Source: Prostheceraeus crozeri (Eukaryota; Platyhelminthes; Polycladida; Euryleptidae). Taken from it: a stretch of DNA of 64,000 nt. A program made the position numbers and the translations under genes. The notes under the pieces were generated by a model. It did not search any database, was not told where the DNA came from, and saw only the letters and a list, made by a program, of their open reading frames with translations. The stretch spans positions 171,525 to 235,524 of the forward strand of contig CAJQUW010008587.1 of assembly GCA_907163375.1 (NCBI GenBank), in the 5' to 3' direction. Below, piece after piece: positions 10,711 through 22,593 of this stretch (positions within the stretch are counted from its first letter, which is position 1; the number at the start of each line of letters is the position of its first letter).

Positions 10711-13700
10711 TGCCTATTACTCTGGAAATACGTGAAGATCTGATTACAACATATTTGGAGCCCTGATTTACTCCGACCAAGATGGATTTGAGACTTGGTC
10801 AATTGATCCAAGCTTTGTGTCACTGATATGTTTGCGGCCATGGATCCCACAAAATGTACTCATGACTTTCAAGATGGTAGCATTGTTTAAAATTACACCT
10901 TGGAATACAATCCACTGAAAATATTGCGCGAACCATGCGCGTGAAACGTGACTGAAAAGTAAATAAAGTTTTGTTTCATTTCGGCTACACTATTGCTGTG
11001 CTTCGAACAGCCCTTTTTCAGTTCAGAACGGTAAATGTCAAATCACTTAAAATTAAACCTCAATGGCCTCGGTCTACTGAACGAAAGCCGAAATCAAAAC
11101 ATTTCTATTAATCCTCGGCTACTCTAATACTGACGTAAAGAATGTTGCTAAATATAGACACTTGAAAGATTTCTCAATCTGCAAAGAAAGTTTATCGTGG
11201 CAACGAAATAGAATTACGTCAAATAACCATTAATGTCCGAACGTGAATTAAATGCGATTGCCGGGTGTTCATCATTACCAAATCAAAAAGAGATTTATGA
11301 AGCAAACACTTTGCTTTATAAATAGCTCCGTAATCCTTCTGCAAATATTAGAAGAAAATTTGCTTGAAATGCGTGAAAATCTTTATATGACCGATGTAAG
11401 ACCATTGACACGACCTGTGAAGCCATCTATCACAGTTTTACCGTTTTGCGTAATTGCTCGATTGCGCAAGTAATCTACTGCTGCAGATGGGCCGCATCAA
11501 ATCATGAAGAAGTTTTGACAGCTTTAATCGACTAAGAACTAATAGGCAAATTTTGTTGACATTAGCTGCAATTCACGATAATAATTATTCATGGAACTAT
11601 TGAGCACTATATTTATGACTACCACTAAGATAATTGTAACAAGCTTTGTGATGACCTATTTATCAGAAACTACGAGCAATGCAACGATGATATTAAAAAG
11701 TTATTTGGTCTCTTTCTTCAGGAGACTTGATGACTCCAAATGCAATCATTGCCAGAACAGGTCAGAACCTTTGAAATCATTGGCATAAAGCAGTAGGCCC
11801 CTACTCATGTCGATAATGTGACCCTATCTTATTTTTGGTTTCATTTGTGCTTCATTAGAATGTACATGGAATGTTCATGGTAAGAAGGTTTTATTTGAAT
11901 TATGTGAACCGAAAATGAATCGAAATTGAACGCATATCGATTTTTATTCTTCTTACTTCTTCTTTCACGTGGGTAATCATTATTAGCATTAGAAAAGGAT
12001 TATTAGGATGATAATAAAGTTGATGGCAAGTCTCATCATACAGCTAAGTTGATTACTTTAGTTACAACACGAGTAGCATGAAATATGAATTTGATATTGA
12101 GAACAAAATCCCGGGATCCCGGGATTCAACAAATTAATCAGGAAAGCCACACTAAGTACATGTAGACTACATATATATGCTACATTATATGGCGGTTTGT
12201 TACTGATGATTACAATTCTAGTTTAATTTAGAATAATCTTACTAAAGGAACTCAATCTAAGACCTGCAAGTGCGTTTTTTTGATCATCACAGAATTTCAC
12301 AGGAGCTGGATGGTAGATTGCATATGAGTTAACATATTGACAATTTTGATTTTGTCACTTTATACTTTCATGCTAAGTAATCTAGGGCTTACATGTAGCT
12401 AGGTCTTTTTGCGATCTTCCTGCAGATAGATTTAGGCTACAAGACATAATAAATTGTATAGCTATTACCATCAAGAACGATGTATGATTACGAATAGTAT
12501 ACGTGTATTTATGAATATGTTTATAACAATCAGCAAAATAACCATTACAGTACAATAGCACATCAAATTGAGAACCGCTATGAGAATTCTAACAAATTAA
12601 TCTAGATTTTTAGAAATTTTTGTTATGATTCTAACAAATCCAATTCAATACCCAAATATAGTCTCACAGATCAAACTGAAATGCGCTATGAAAACTTAGC
12701 AAAACAGACAAAATTTTAACAAAATAATCATCTAGTTTTTGATACAGAACATGTAATGGTATACAAAACAGACAATATAATCTGAAGAATTCTGAAATTA
12801 GGCCAATAAAATCATAATTTCAATTCCCGGGATCACGCACCCTCTAATCCCGGGATTGCAATCCCTAATTAAGACCTATTCTTCGGTAAGAATCTTCCTA
12901 ATTCTCATTGATTTTGATATTTGACTATATACGAGTATCAGGGGGATATTTGCATGATGCTCACGATGATAGAATATGTGCAATTTTAAGTCATTTTCAT
13001 TATCAATGAAATTCATTTCGTTGACCAATGATCTCACTATCCATTAAGCTTATATCTGATTTTTCACCATTTTCGATGCATGAATGAATTTTTCGGAGAA
13101 TTGTGAAGGGTCAAAGAATTCATTAGAATGCGCATAGCTACGGGTGCAAACCATTTGACCATGCTGTGTCGTTTAAATATGCGAATTCGTGCATGCTTGT
13201 CTTTTATAAACTTGTCCTTATTCACATTTATGTGTCGATGCCTATGATTATCATTTTATGGAAATAAACACATTTCTATTTGTTGGCATCAGTGAAGCTC
13301 ATATAGACGACGCTTACTAGATAGACAACTTAGACATATCATCATAGGACTTACAGACATGAAAAGCAACATTATGCTGTGAACACGAATTACCAGACAG
13401 CAGTATCAGGCCTACTTGTTAGCCTACTTGTAGGGCAATGTAAGAGCTTCCACCCTTCTGAATCTTTCAACAAGTCTTTTACAATGGCCATCTTGTTTCG
13501 CTGTTTGGATTAAAAATTGTTTGGCACGTCGTACTATCATGCTCGATGGATCTATATAGCGCATCTAGGAGTAGATCTGCAATTTGAAAATACAATAGGA
13601 ATCATTTTGTTGCAGCCACCTGCAATTCTAAGGGATTTGTCAGTTTTTGATGCTGCGTTATATTGTATTTCAACTTAATTAATGATGCAAATGTTCAAGC

Positions 13701-13779
13701 GGGTACATTCGGGTGAGCATATTAGTTTTCCTTCGATTCGACGTATTCAGGAAGTTTGATCAACTACTGCAGTGCAGTC
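10711..13779. other. Long stretch without gene; scattered hAT-like ends
   Basis: No coding region is supported. Near 12109-12126 there is a perfect palindrome built from two cccgggat units. Near 12826-12860 the phrases ttcccgggatc and aatcccgggattgcaatccc resemble hAT terminal or subterminal sequence. They could mark the ends of a ~0.75-kb non-autonomous element, but I found no target duplication. The rest shows nothing recognisable. Confidence 0.35.
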
Positions 13780-13927
13780 AAGGATTATCAAACATTGATT
13801 GAATTTCAATTAATTAATTGCTTAAAAATTTCAATTACGATCAACTGATTGCTGAGTAATTCAGTTTCAATTAATTGATTAGAAGCTTGAGAGAATTTAA
13901 ATTGCAAGCAAGTTTTGGTAATCCCTG
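13780..13927. mobile_element. Possible short hAT-type MITE
   Basis: The left end CAAGGATTATCAAAC and the reverse complement of the right end, CAGGGATTACCAAAA, form imperfect inverted repeats starting with CA(G/A)GG. Between them are several caattaattgattg words like those in the tandem array at 14.2 kb. No convincing 8-bp target duplication was seen. Confidence 0.4.
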
Positions 13928-14189
13928 GTCCGTAGCCGTCAGCAGCCCTTTACTGTCTGCATAGGCCTACGTGTACTACATAGTATGCATAACTCATACT
14001 TTACTTTCACTATAGGCCCTATATCCATTCAGCGTCGCATTCTCCACCGCTGCTGAGTTGGACGATATTTTTTCATGGAATATCTCTTGGTGCTGCACAT
14101 TATCTTAGTGCAGGCGTTAATTCACGATATACATGCATTATGGGTTCATGATACAAGTGTTACTACTATTAATTCCCTTGTTTGGTCTG

Positions 14190-14462
14190 ATTTCAATTTC
14201 AACTAATTGATTGACATTGTTTTTAATTTCAATTAATTGATTGCTCACTAATGCCACTTTCAATTAATTGATTGCTCACTAATGCCACTTTCAATTAATT
14301 GATTGCTCACTAATGCCACTTTTAATTAATTGATTGCTCACGAATGCCACTTTCAATTAATTGATTGCTCACTAATGCCACTTTCAATTAATTGATTGCT
14401 CACTAATGACACTTTCAATTAACTGATTGCTCACGAATGCCACTTTCAACTAACTGATTGAA
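14190..14462 (+). repeat. 31-bp tandem repeat array
   Basis: About eight to nine head-to-tail units of roughly 31 bp, built from tttcaattaattgattg and ctcactaatgccac. Inner units are nearly identical and edge units are diverged (for example aactgattg), the usual pattern of a young minisatellite. Confidence 0.85.
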
Positions 14463-15214
14463 AAATAGCAATTAAATTGCAATGAATTTTTGATTATACC
14501 TGTTTACCCTGCGACAAACATAATATAATCATCAAGATGCGCGTTTGTGATGGACATAGTATTTTTGTAGTAGTGGTCCGTGTTCAACGGAAATCTTTCT
14601 AAAAAATGTCTCGTACAGGATTGATACTTATGACCTTAGCAGAATCTTACAGGATCCTCAGCATTAATTCGTAGAGATATCATTACAATTCACCAACTGC
14701 GAGCCTCAGTCGTTAATTCATTAGTATTCATCGTTAAATAGTCAATTGTCACCAATTCACGGAATTTTACAGCGGCATCATGTGTTCCTGCTGATTATGC
14801 GTCATATTTCTTTAAATTTAAGATCATATGAGCAGCCTATTCAACTTGCATCAAAATTTGAAGGTCAGTGTCTGAATAAAGTGCATATGCGATATCCGGC
14901 CTTCGTCAGTTCTTGAGAGGCATGCGACGGAACTGGAGAATGAATCATTAAGCAGAAAACGACAAAATTGGATTAATTGAAATGAACAGGCAAGCTGATA
15001 AGACGACTTGACTGACGTGAAATGATAGAGAAATGTTTAAATGAAAACGGAAGAGATGCATAAGGAATGGGGCATCAGAAAATAATAACAAAGTCAAAAA
15101 ATAAGAACAAAGGGGAAAAAAGAAAAAAGCAAGAAGAAAATTAGAAAGTCACAAAGTTGTTGAAGTAAAAATGCGATCTTTCTGTACACATAGCGGGGCG
15201 CATCCATTTGATTG
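14463..15214. other. No gene seen
   Basis: AT-rich sequence with an A/G-rich segment at about 15050-15150. No domain, promoter or repeat end was recognised. Confidence 0.4.
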
Positions 15215-15249
15215 TTACACCCTCAGCGATGAAAAGTCTGTAAGATGAG

Positions 15250-15442
15250 TTACACTTTTTGATTTTTGAGAAGTCCTCGATGCTGGCCGATGTCCCATGG
15301 TTGCACTCTTGAAGATGTCGGGTGATGCTTGAGGCAGGAGGCTGTCTGGATCTTGGTCGTGATGTGCTTTTGACAGCGATTTGGAAAGGTGCTCGCTAAG
15401 GTTACTGTCACAGGAAAAGTCAAGGCGTCGTCCATCGGACAT
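15250..15442 (-). CDS. Hypothetical first exon (weak)
   Basis: A minus-strand frame starting at 15442 with MSDGRRLDFSCDSNLSEHLS is rich in Ser, Asp, Lys and His and lies in locally GC-richer DNA. After about 63 codons a possible donor (agt|gtaact) occurs, which would make it a first exon. No domain is recognised, and no matching acceptor or second exon could be identified. It could be chance. Confidence 0.2.
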
Positions 15443-15869
15443 AAGGCATGAAATTATGCGGCTGATGAAATTGATTAGAATAAGCCGTCAGGCGTCAGCC
15501 GCGAGAACTTCTAAAAATAGAACAACATGAAGGGACGTCTACGGGAAGATATAGGAAGCTGTGATCTGCAGAGAGAAGCAATCAGAAAACAACCTTTGTT
15601 TACAATGTCGAACGAGGATGAGGATTAAGACAGTAGTCATAGCAAACGGCAAACAGTGAAAACTAGCGTTGACTGTATCGGAAATGGATTTCCATAGTGT
15701 GACTGCGGTAGGTGGAAGATGGACGGTGGAAGGTGGCCTTTTCCTGCGTGACAGCGATAGTGCGGAAGCACAAGCTTCTTTCACACTCTCCTATGCAAGC
15801 CTCTCCGTAGCCACAAGTGAATTTATACAATGTTGCTTTGAAAAGGAAGTGGAATTGGGTCTTTAGGCG

Positions 15870-16590
15870 TGGTTAGGACACATGTTGTTGCTTATTATGT
15901 TTGATTGTTGGCCGCAATACGGAAGTCGCATGATCTCTTTTCTCTCAGCTGTAGTGATTCTCTCATATGTCTTCGAATAACGGCGTAAGAGGATAGCCAT
16001 TTTTGATCAGGAAACTTTCCACTTTGGCAACTTCATCAATACATTCTGGTGATCAAATTTTGCGAACACGATAAAAAAGAGTGCGAACCAGCTTGGAGAT
16101 CAAGGTCACCCACCAGCAGTAAGGTGTCCAATGTCTGCTCAGTACTGTTTTAGGATTCCTCAGCCAATTATTCATTGTAGATATACGTCATCGAAAGAAG
16201 TCATAGTCACAAGTTGTCCTAAATCAATTGAAATAGTTCCTTCTTGGCTTTCACCCTAACATGTTGTGGGGAAAGTGGAAAGTAGTAGCGTGTCAGCAGA
16301 CTAATTTTTACAAATACGCTTCTATATTGAAGATTGTTGATTATTGTTTATTGAAAATTATTGCTGTCGGAAGTTGCTTGTTGTTGCTTGCTTAAGAGGA
16401 AACCACAGATTTTGCTTATATTTTTTTCAAATCGATGCAGCCATCAGTCTCAACCACTACTTTCGCACTTTTCATGTGTTGCTCAAAGATCAATCAACCA
16501 CGTCAACTTCTGTACGTTCTGCTGATTTAGAATTTTCAGATGTACTCGATAAGCAGAACTTCTGCGGGTTTTTTTGCTTTTAAATGCAAA
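15870..16590. other. No gene seen
   Basis: Unassigned sequence between the GC-richer segment and the Penelope-like element. Open frames here (for example 16344-16583 +) show no recognisable motif. Confidence 0.4.
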
Positions 16591-16805
16591 CCAAAAACAT
16601 TTCAAAAACCCCGATAAGATCCACGTATCCGGAAATAAGGTATAAATCAAAAGTAATTGATTTCAGCGGATACAAATTGTATTAATGAATAAATTAACCA
16701 ATATTTCGCCTTACGGCTTTCTCAAGGTTACAAAATAAAAGCAGAGATGAAGCATTTATATACAGAGCAAGATATGAGTTCACGACAAGTAGGAGAGAAG
16801 TGTTC

Positions 16806-17572
16806 TCAAACCTCGAAGTCAATGTGCAAGCCTTGACATCCATTCATTAATGCCCCGCTGTGACGATGAATGTACATAGCCTCCAGCGAGCACCTTTTCT
16901 GAGTGTTGTTCAAATTCTGATGTAGAACGGACCATGATATGCAGGGTGAGGGGCAACCTGCGTGATTGGTCTTAATGTGTTGGAAGACCGCACTGCTATC
17001 TTGAGTCAAATGTTCTTTCACTCTCGAACGGACACAGCGGGAAGACTCGCCTATATATATTGCATTGCATAATTTGCACGTAATTTTGTAAATTAAGTTC
17101 TTGGTATAGCATAATTTTCGTTTTTCACTGATAACGCACGTATCACAATCATCTTTGCAAAGTATGCGTTGTTTGGGTGGGTGAAATATTTTACGCAAAG
17201 ATTTCCCAGATTCAAAATGCAAAAATATATAGTCAGATAATGAAGATCGCTGTACCGTGTTAATCATTCTTCTTTTGGTAGCTTCGTCAACAAAAGGACA
17301 ACAACGAACGAAAATTCTCCCATCTTTGTTTTTCTGTTCCCCTTTGTGATTTTTATTTTTTTGAAGATATTGGTGTTGTATTTTTCGTAAATACCGATAT
17401 GGGTAACCATTGTTCATAAGCCGATTCAAAACAAGTTGTTCCGAATATATCCTTGCTTCTTCTGTTGTAGATCGAGCATCAGCTCTCCGTAATTCTCCGA
17501 GAATAATGGCTCTTTTGACGGACGTAGGAGAAGCAGAATCCCACGGGTATATTGAACCACTCTGTATATCCT
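16806..17572 (-). pseudogene. Inverted 3' fragment: RT end and GIY-YIG endonuclease
   Basis: Reads from GELRRADARSTTEEAR through MNRLMNNGYPYRYLRK and on into the GIY-YIG region (LIYKITCKLC, IYIGESSRCVRSRVKEHL), ending CQGLHIDFEV. The open part is 16806-17429. Here the link between the RT tail and the endonuclease is open, unlike in the forward copy. It lacks the RT core, so it is a non-functional partial copy. Confidence 0.85.
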
Positions 17573-17737
17573 ACTTGTCGTGAACTCATATCTTGCTCTG
17601 TATATAAATGCTTCATCTCTGCTTTTATTTTGTAACCTTGAGAAAGCCGTAAGGCGAAATATTGGTTAATTTATTCATTAATACAATTTGTATCCGCTGA
17701 ACCAGTTACTTTTGATTTATACCTTATTTCTGGATAC

Positions 17738-18273
17738 GTGGATCTTATCGGGTTTTTTGAAATGTCTGCGGAATTCCGTAAAGCAGAGAAATTGGTAAAA
17801 TGTCAGAGCAACATAACATTTCTTCGACAATGTAGGAATAATGGAGTGATCCCTAATGGTCTGAGAGCAAAAAATGTTTCGGGGAATACCCTCAATTCAT
17901 ATGAGGCGGACATGTTAACGAAAAGACATAGCAAGCAATGGTTAAACCTCTGTATTAATTTAGGATACAAAAGGAGAGCCAAATTGCAAACCTACAATTT
18001 TCCTCTTTCGGAAAATGAAACACAGAATCTGCTTTATTTAAAAATTCAATTTATGCGTCTAAAGAAAAGAAACTGACTGTTCTGCTTAAGAAAAAGGACA
18101 CAAAAGTATCTAAAGACAATCATCAACCTTCAAATGGTTTTGTGGATTTAACTGATTCTGCCTTAACAATGGAGTCGAGAAGTTTACTCAATAAAGGACC
18201 TTCCTATATTCCCTGTGTCCCAGATACAAAAGAACTCTCCAGGATGGTTATGGAAAGCTGTGCATAAGTAGAA
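17738..18273 (+). pseudogene. Penelope-like N-terminal region
   Basis: The open stretch 17738-18076 (MDLIGFFEMSAEFRKAEKL) is followed in another frame by TVLLKKKDTKVSKDN and then SALTMESRSLLNKGPSYIP. Phrases of the type LLNKGPSYIP precede the RT in Penelope-like proteins. The region is not in one frame, so this N-terminal part is disrupted. Confidence 0.6.
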
Positions 18274-19596
18274 GTGGCCGCAACTAAGATGAAAAGACTT
18301 AATGTACCATCTGAATCTATTTCAGAGTTTAAAGGAGGTATGATTCACATACCCAAATCTCTCAATGTACCTAAATCTACTGCTATTTCTGATTTAAGAA
18401 GGGAAGTCAAAGAAAATGATGATATTCCTATATTACCTACAGATAAGACAAATCGTTTACTCGCTATGGAAAAATACCATTACAATCAAATATTGGAGAA
18501 TGAAACGATAAACAGTGGTAATTTCAAATTGATCAAACCAATACAGCCTTCTACCGCACAAGCGAGATTCAATAGAGAATTGAGCTTGATTGCAAATGGA
18601 TACAAATCTAAGTTTTCACATGTTTACTATGGGCTAATGGATCTGAGATGTTCTGAACCTCTTCCATGTTCTGCTTACGTCCTTCCTAAGGATCATAAAA
18701 ATGGTGAACTAACGGGAAGACCCATTGTTGCTGCACTTGATGGACCTGGTAACAAATTATCTAAATTTTTATCTTCAAAATTAAACAACCTATTACGATT
18801 TGTACCATGTCATATCAGAGATGGCGATTGTTTCGTTGAATGGGTCAATTCTATTCCTCCTGAGTTTCAAATTGGTGGATTTCCGTCACTTGATGTGACG
18901 AACCTATACGGTAACATTCCGCTACATGGAGATACAGATTTATTCACTGTATTGAGAGAATTTCTTGACCTTTATGGTGGATCTGATGATTTCTTGAAAA
19001 ACGTGGATGTGGAGGATATTATCGATCTGACGAAACTAGCTTTATTCTCAAATACAATTATTCATGATGATCAGCAATACAGCCAAATTAATGGATTGAC
19101 TATGGGGAATTCTATGGCCCCACAGTTGGCAATTATATATATGAATTTTATGGAAGAAAAAATACTGAGAGCCTACGATGGTGCGGTTATTTGGAAACGA
19201 TACTTTGACGATTGTTTTATCATATGGCTACCCCGTATTTGTGTTGATGACATCCTTCCTTTTGTTAATGGTTTTTCTGAACATATCAGATTCACTATGG
19301 AGTTGCCTAATAATTGTTTATTACCCTTTTTGGATACTGAAGTGTTTCGAGAAGATAACCGCTTCCAAACGAGGCTGTATATGAAAGATATACAGAGTGG
19401 TACAATATACCCGTGGGATTCTGCTTCTCCTACGTCCGTCAAAAGAGCCATTATTCTCGGAGAATTACGGAGAGCTGATGCTCGATCTACAACAGAAGAA
19501 GCAAGGATATATTCGGAACAACTTGTTTTGAATCGGCTTATGAACAATGGTTACCCATATCGGTATTTACGAAAAATACAACACCAATATCTTTAA
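18274..19596 (+). CDS. Penelope-like reverse transcriptase
   Basis: A 440-residue open frame. The frame extends from the upstream region; the annotated start is simply the first ATG. Motifs in order: ILPTDKTNRLLAM, YVLPKDHKNG with GRPIVAA, SLDVTNLYGNIPL (metal-binding Asp), GLTMGNSMAPQLAIIYM, and YFDDCFIIW at about 19201-19227 (catalytic DD), then LPFLDTEVF. Penelope-like RTs are related to telomerase RT and copy their RNA at a nicked chromosomal end. The frame ends just before the GIY-YIG part because of one break; the inverted copy is open across this point. Confidence 0.9.
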   Translation: MAATKMKRLNVPSESISEFKGGMIHIPKSLNVPKSTAISDLRREVKENDDIPILPTDKTNRLLAMEKYHYNQILENETINSGNFKLIKPIQPSTAQARFNRELSLIANGYKSKFSHVYYGLMDLRCSEPLPCSAYVLPKDHKNGELTGRPIVAALDGPGNKLSKFLSSKLNNLLRFVPCHIRDGDCFVEWVNSIPPEFQIGGFPSLDVTNLYGNIPLHGDTDLFTVLREFLDLYGGSDDFLKNVDVEDIIDLTKLALFSNTIIHDDQQYSQINGLTMGNSMAPQLAIIYMNFMEEKILRAYDGAVIWKRYFDDCFIIWLPRICVDDILPFVNGFSEHIRFTMELPNNCLLPFLDTEVFREDNRFQTRLYMKDIQSGTIYPWDSASPTSVKRAIILGELRRADARSTTEEARIYSEQLVLNRLMNNGYPYRYLRKIQHQYL

Positions 19597-20151
19597 AAAA
19601 ATGAAAATCACAAAGGGGAACAGAAAAACAAAGATTGGAGAATTTTCGTTCGTTGTTGTCCTTTTGTTGACGAAGCTACCAAAAGAAGAATGATTAACAC
19701 GGTACAGCGATCTTCATTATCTGACTATATATTTTTGCATTTTGAATCTGGGAAATCTTTGCGTAAAATATTTCACCCACCCAAACAACGCATACTTTGC
19801 AAAGATGATTGTGATACGTGCGTTATCAGTGAAAAACGAAAATTATGCTATACCAAGAACTTAATTTACAAAATTACGTGCAAATTATGCAATGCAATAT
19901 ATATAGGCGAGTCTTCCCGCTGTGTCCGTTCGAGAGTGAAAGAACATTTGACTCAAGATAGCAGTGCGGTCTTCCAACACATTAAGACCAATCACGCAGG
20001 TTGCCCCTCACCCTGCATATCATGGTCCGTTCTACATCAGAATTTGAACAACACTCAGAAAAGGTGCTCGCTGGAGGCTATGTACATTCATCGTCACAGC
20101 GGGGCATTAATGAATGGATGTCAAGGCTTGCACGTTGACTTCGAGGTTTGA
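19597..20151 (+). CDS. GIY-YIG endonuclease domain of the Penelope-like element
   Basis: Open from about 19600, with the first ATG at 19690. It contains a Cys-rich linker (ILCKDDCDTCVIS) and then the GIY-YIG fold: LIYKITCKLCNAIYIGES, followed by RVKEHL with the conserved Arg and His. It ends CQGLHVDFEV. In intact elements this domain is fused to the C-terminus of the RT and nicks the target DNA. Here it is separated from the RT by one break. Confidence 0.85.
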   Translation, partial: KNENHKGEQKNKDWRIFVRCCPFVDEATKRRMINTVQRSSLSDYIFLHFESGKSLRKIFHPPKQRILCKDDCDTCVISEKRKLCYTKNLIYKITCKLCNAIYIGESSRCVRSRVKEHLTQDSSAVFQHIKTNHAGCPSPCISWSVLHQNLNNTQKRCSLEAMYIHRHSGALMNGCQGLHVDFEV

Positions 20152-20224
20152 GAACACTTCTCTCCTACTTGTCGTGAACTCATATCTTGCTCTGTATATA
20201 AATGCTTCATCTCTGCTTTTATTT

Positions 20225-20285
20225 TGTAACCTTGAGAAAGCCGTAAGGCGAAATATTGGTTAATTTATTCATTAATACAATTTGT
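20225..20285 (+). ncRNA. Hammerhead-like ribozyme motif in the pseudo-LTR (candidate)
   Basis: The terminal repeat contains cttgagaaagccgtaaggcg followed by aaat. This looks like hammerhead stem II (GCC-GTAA-GGC) followed directly by the conserved GAAA box, with CUUGAGA where CUGANGA is expected. Penelope-like elements are known to carry type I hammerheads in this position. The same segment is present in the middle repeat (about 17640-17665) and, inverted, at about 16700-16725. The altered CUGANGA core may make it weak or inactive. I did not confirm stems I and III. Confidence 0.4.
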
Positions 20286-20318
20286 ATCCGCTGAAATCAA
20301 TTACTTTTGATTTAAACC

Positions 20319-22585
20319 AAAGACAAATGTGAAAAGTGTTACAAATCGCAAAACCAACCGAAGACTGCCCGATTTGCGAAGACACCGACCGCCTGCGCAG
20401 CCTAAATCGTCAAAAATTGAGCAGGGCTTGACAAAAAGGTCGGCTGGGCTGACCCCAATGAAAGATGTTGCATTTTGCTCTACAAATGAATTCAGCAAAT
20501 GGCACTGTCTTCATTCGATGGTTGTTCTGATCAATTTTAATTGAAAGGTTTGGAAAAGTTGAGTATTGTTGCTATCATAGAATACGTATATTACGTGGAG
20601 CAGCAACTAAAGTAGAGTTGCTATCAATTAAATCCAAACATATTTAATGTTATAAAGGCTAGATAGGAAATAGACGTGTTTTTACCTTGTGTACAACGAG
20701 GCCAAAGAAAATCAGCTGATATTGCATTAATTTGAAAATATTTGTGAGCGAGCGACAATTATTTCTTTTAATTGCCTATTTTTAGTAATAGAACTAAAAC
20801 TCATTTTAGTAATAAATCAAGACATTCTTATATATGTCTAAAAACAACGTCCAAAGTGCAAGGGCCTAATCTAACATGCTACATTTTCAGATGTTTTTCA
20901 AATCGCAGTAGTAAATAAGAGTACTGCTGATGCCATTCTTTCAATTAGACCTTGTTGAATTGTTCTATGTTAGTTGATTATTAGATCTGAAGAACGCATA
21001 TGTTATATAAGAATACTGAAAACCAGACGCGATTGTCAAGCTTGGCAACAATCTAACGTGTAGACGCAATTTTGTGGCATGACATTATATGATACAACAG
21101 AAAAAATAAATATGAACTATCAGAAAATTTGATATGAAATTGGCTTTAGCAAATAAAAACAAACAGCATATGTGCATGTTATACAATGCACATTGACGAC
21201 ATCCTTGACATTGAAAGACATGCGATGATCGATTCCAGTTGGCCCTAAAATGCCCTCTGTTAATTATTTGCAATACATAGCTCCATATTGTAGTTTCTGC
21301 CTGGTGAATAACTCGAAGAGCGTTGTTGACATGGGTGAGCCCTATTAATAGCCAATTCCTCAGTGTAATATTCGGATTCTCACTGAAATTGTCAATAGTC
21401 ATGAATTCTACAGAGGGAATTGAGTGTTTATCAATTGATGCCCCATCAGTCCTCATGTGAATATTTTTTCTTCCACTTGGATTGATGCTACTGCATTCAA
21501 TTGCTGTATTACCGCTCTCATTTTCAACATTTTTTTCAGAGAAACTACTGAATGAATATTCTTCAAACTTACCTTATAACAACAGTGAATTATGCTTTTT
21601 ATCATATGCCATTTCTAAAGCTTTTTGCCGCATCGCACATCACACAGCCAACAAAACAGCAATTTCGCCCCATTGCCGTAATGCTCTTTTAACGATAAGG
21701 ACCGTATTGAAATGGGTTCAAATTTAGGCATCTATTTCTCATCTAGCCCTTTTAAACAATCAAATATCTTTGATAAAATCCTCAATGTGCATGCAGTTTC
21801 GATTTCATTAACATTAACTGCTGTTGTTACAACCCCACATGTGAGATTTGTAATTTTTACTGTTTTGGAAAAATCAGCACGGAATTGAATAGACTGGCAC
21901 AAAATACAGAAGGAATGACATTTTGCACATCCTTCGTGTCACATTAACTTGAAGAAGTATTATTTTTTAAAATCAACTTCCGTGGAAGTGACTATTTCTG
22001 CAAGACTCCGCCTTGTCAATAAGAGTATCGATACTTTCTTGCGTTTGATCATGTCACAAACTACCTGACACTGAACGAGATAATATTATAGTCAAAGACA
22101 ATGATCACAGCCACGTATACGCGTAAAAGGCCCGCATCAATATTCAGATAAAAAGAAAACTTAATTGACACACAAAAATTGCACCTAAGAAAATTGAATT
22201 AATTCAGATGCATGAGAGTGAAATCCAACGGAGCATTGTGAATCCAATCATAGGTAAATCAATTCTATGCAATGACTTTCATAGTCCGCAGAATGCATTC
22301 AACAAGTTAATAATTTGTACTTAACAGATCCATTTAGCCCGCTCGGAAAAAGCTATTGAGCAAATCGGCAAAGTAATCAATCCCGAAAATTAAGGCAAGA
22401 AGCAGAATAAGCTTCAATTATAATACCGTATTGAAATTTCCTTGATAATCAACTTAATTTCCTTTTAATTAAACCTTACGTGTAAATTTTTGTTCTATCT
22501 CATATCCAATAAGTTTCATTCTACTTATACATTATAATCTCAAGTAACAAATCACTAGTATGTTAACACAGGGATAATTTTCAGT
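20319..22585. other. No gene seen
   Basis: AT-rich single-copy-looking sequence. The open frames (20329-20544 +, 21085-21456 -, 21482-21727 +) have no recognised motif or splice context. Confidence 0.4.
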
Positions 22586-22593
22586 AATTCATC

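Larger units (their letters stand above)
16592..20318 (+). mobile_element. Penelope-like retroelement with inverted partial copy
   Basis: Three parts are visible. 16592-17572 is an inverted copy of the 3' part, carrying the end of the RT region, the GIY-YIG domain and the terminal repeat. 17573-17760 is a forward terminal repeat (pseudo-LTR). 17738-20318 is the body plus a second forward terminal repeat (about 20160-20318). The inverted and forward copies differ at very few positions; their GIY-YIG proteins are almost identical, so the insertion is recent. Terminal repeats plus inverted partial copies are classic for Penelope-like elements. No target duplication was found. Confidence 0.9.

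Noticed and set aside
14190-14462. CRISPR-like repeat array
   Set aside because: Units are contiguous without unique spacers, and the genome is animal; it is a minisatellite.
16592-20318. LTR retrotransposon based on its direct repeats
   Set aside because: The RT and GIY-YIG domains are Penelope-like; there is no protease, integrase or capsid gene, and the repeats are pseudo-LTRs with an inverted partial copy.
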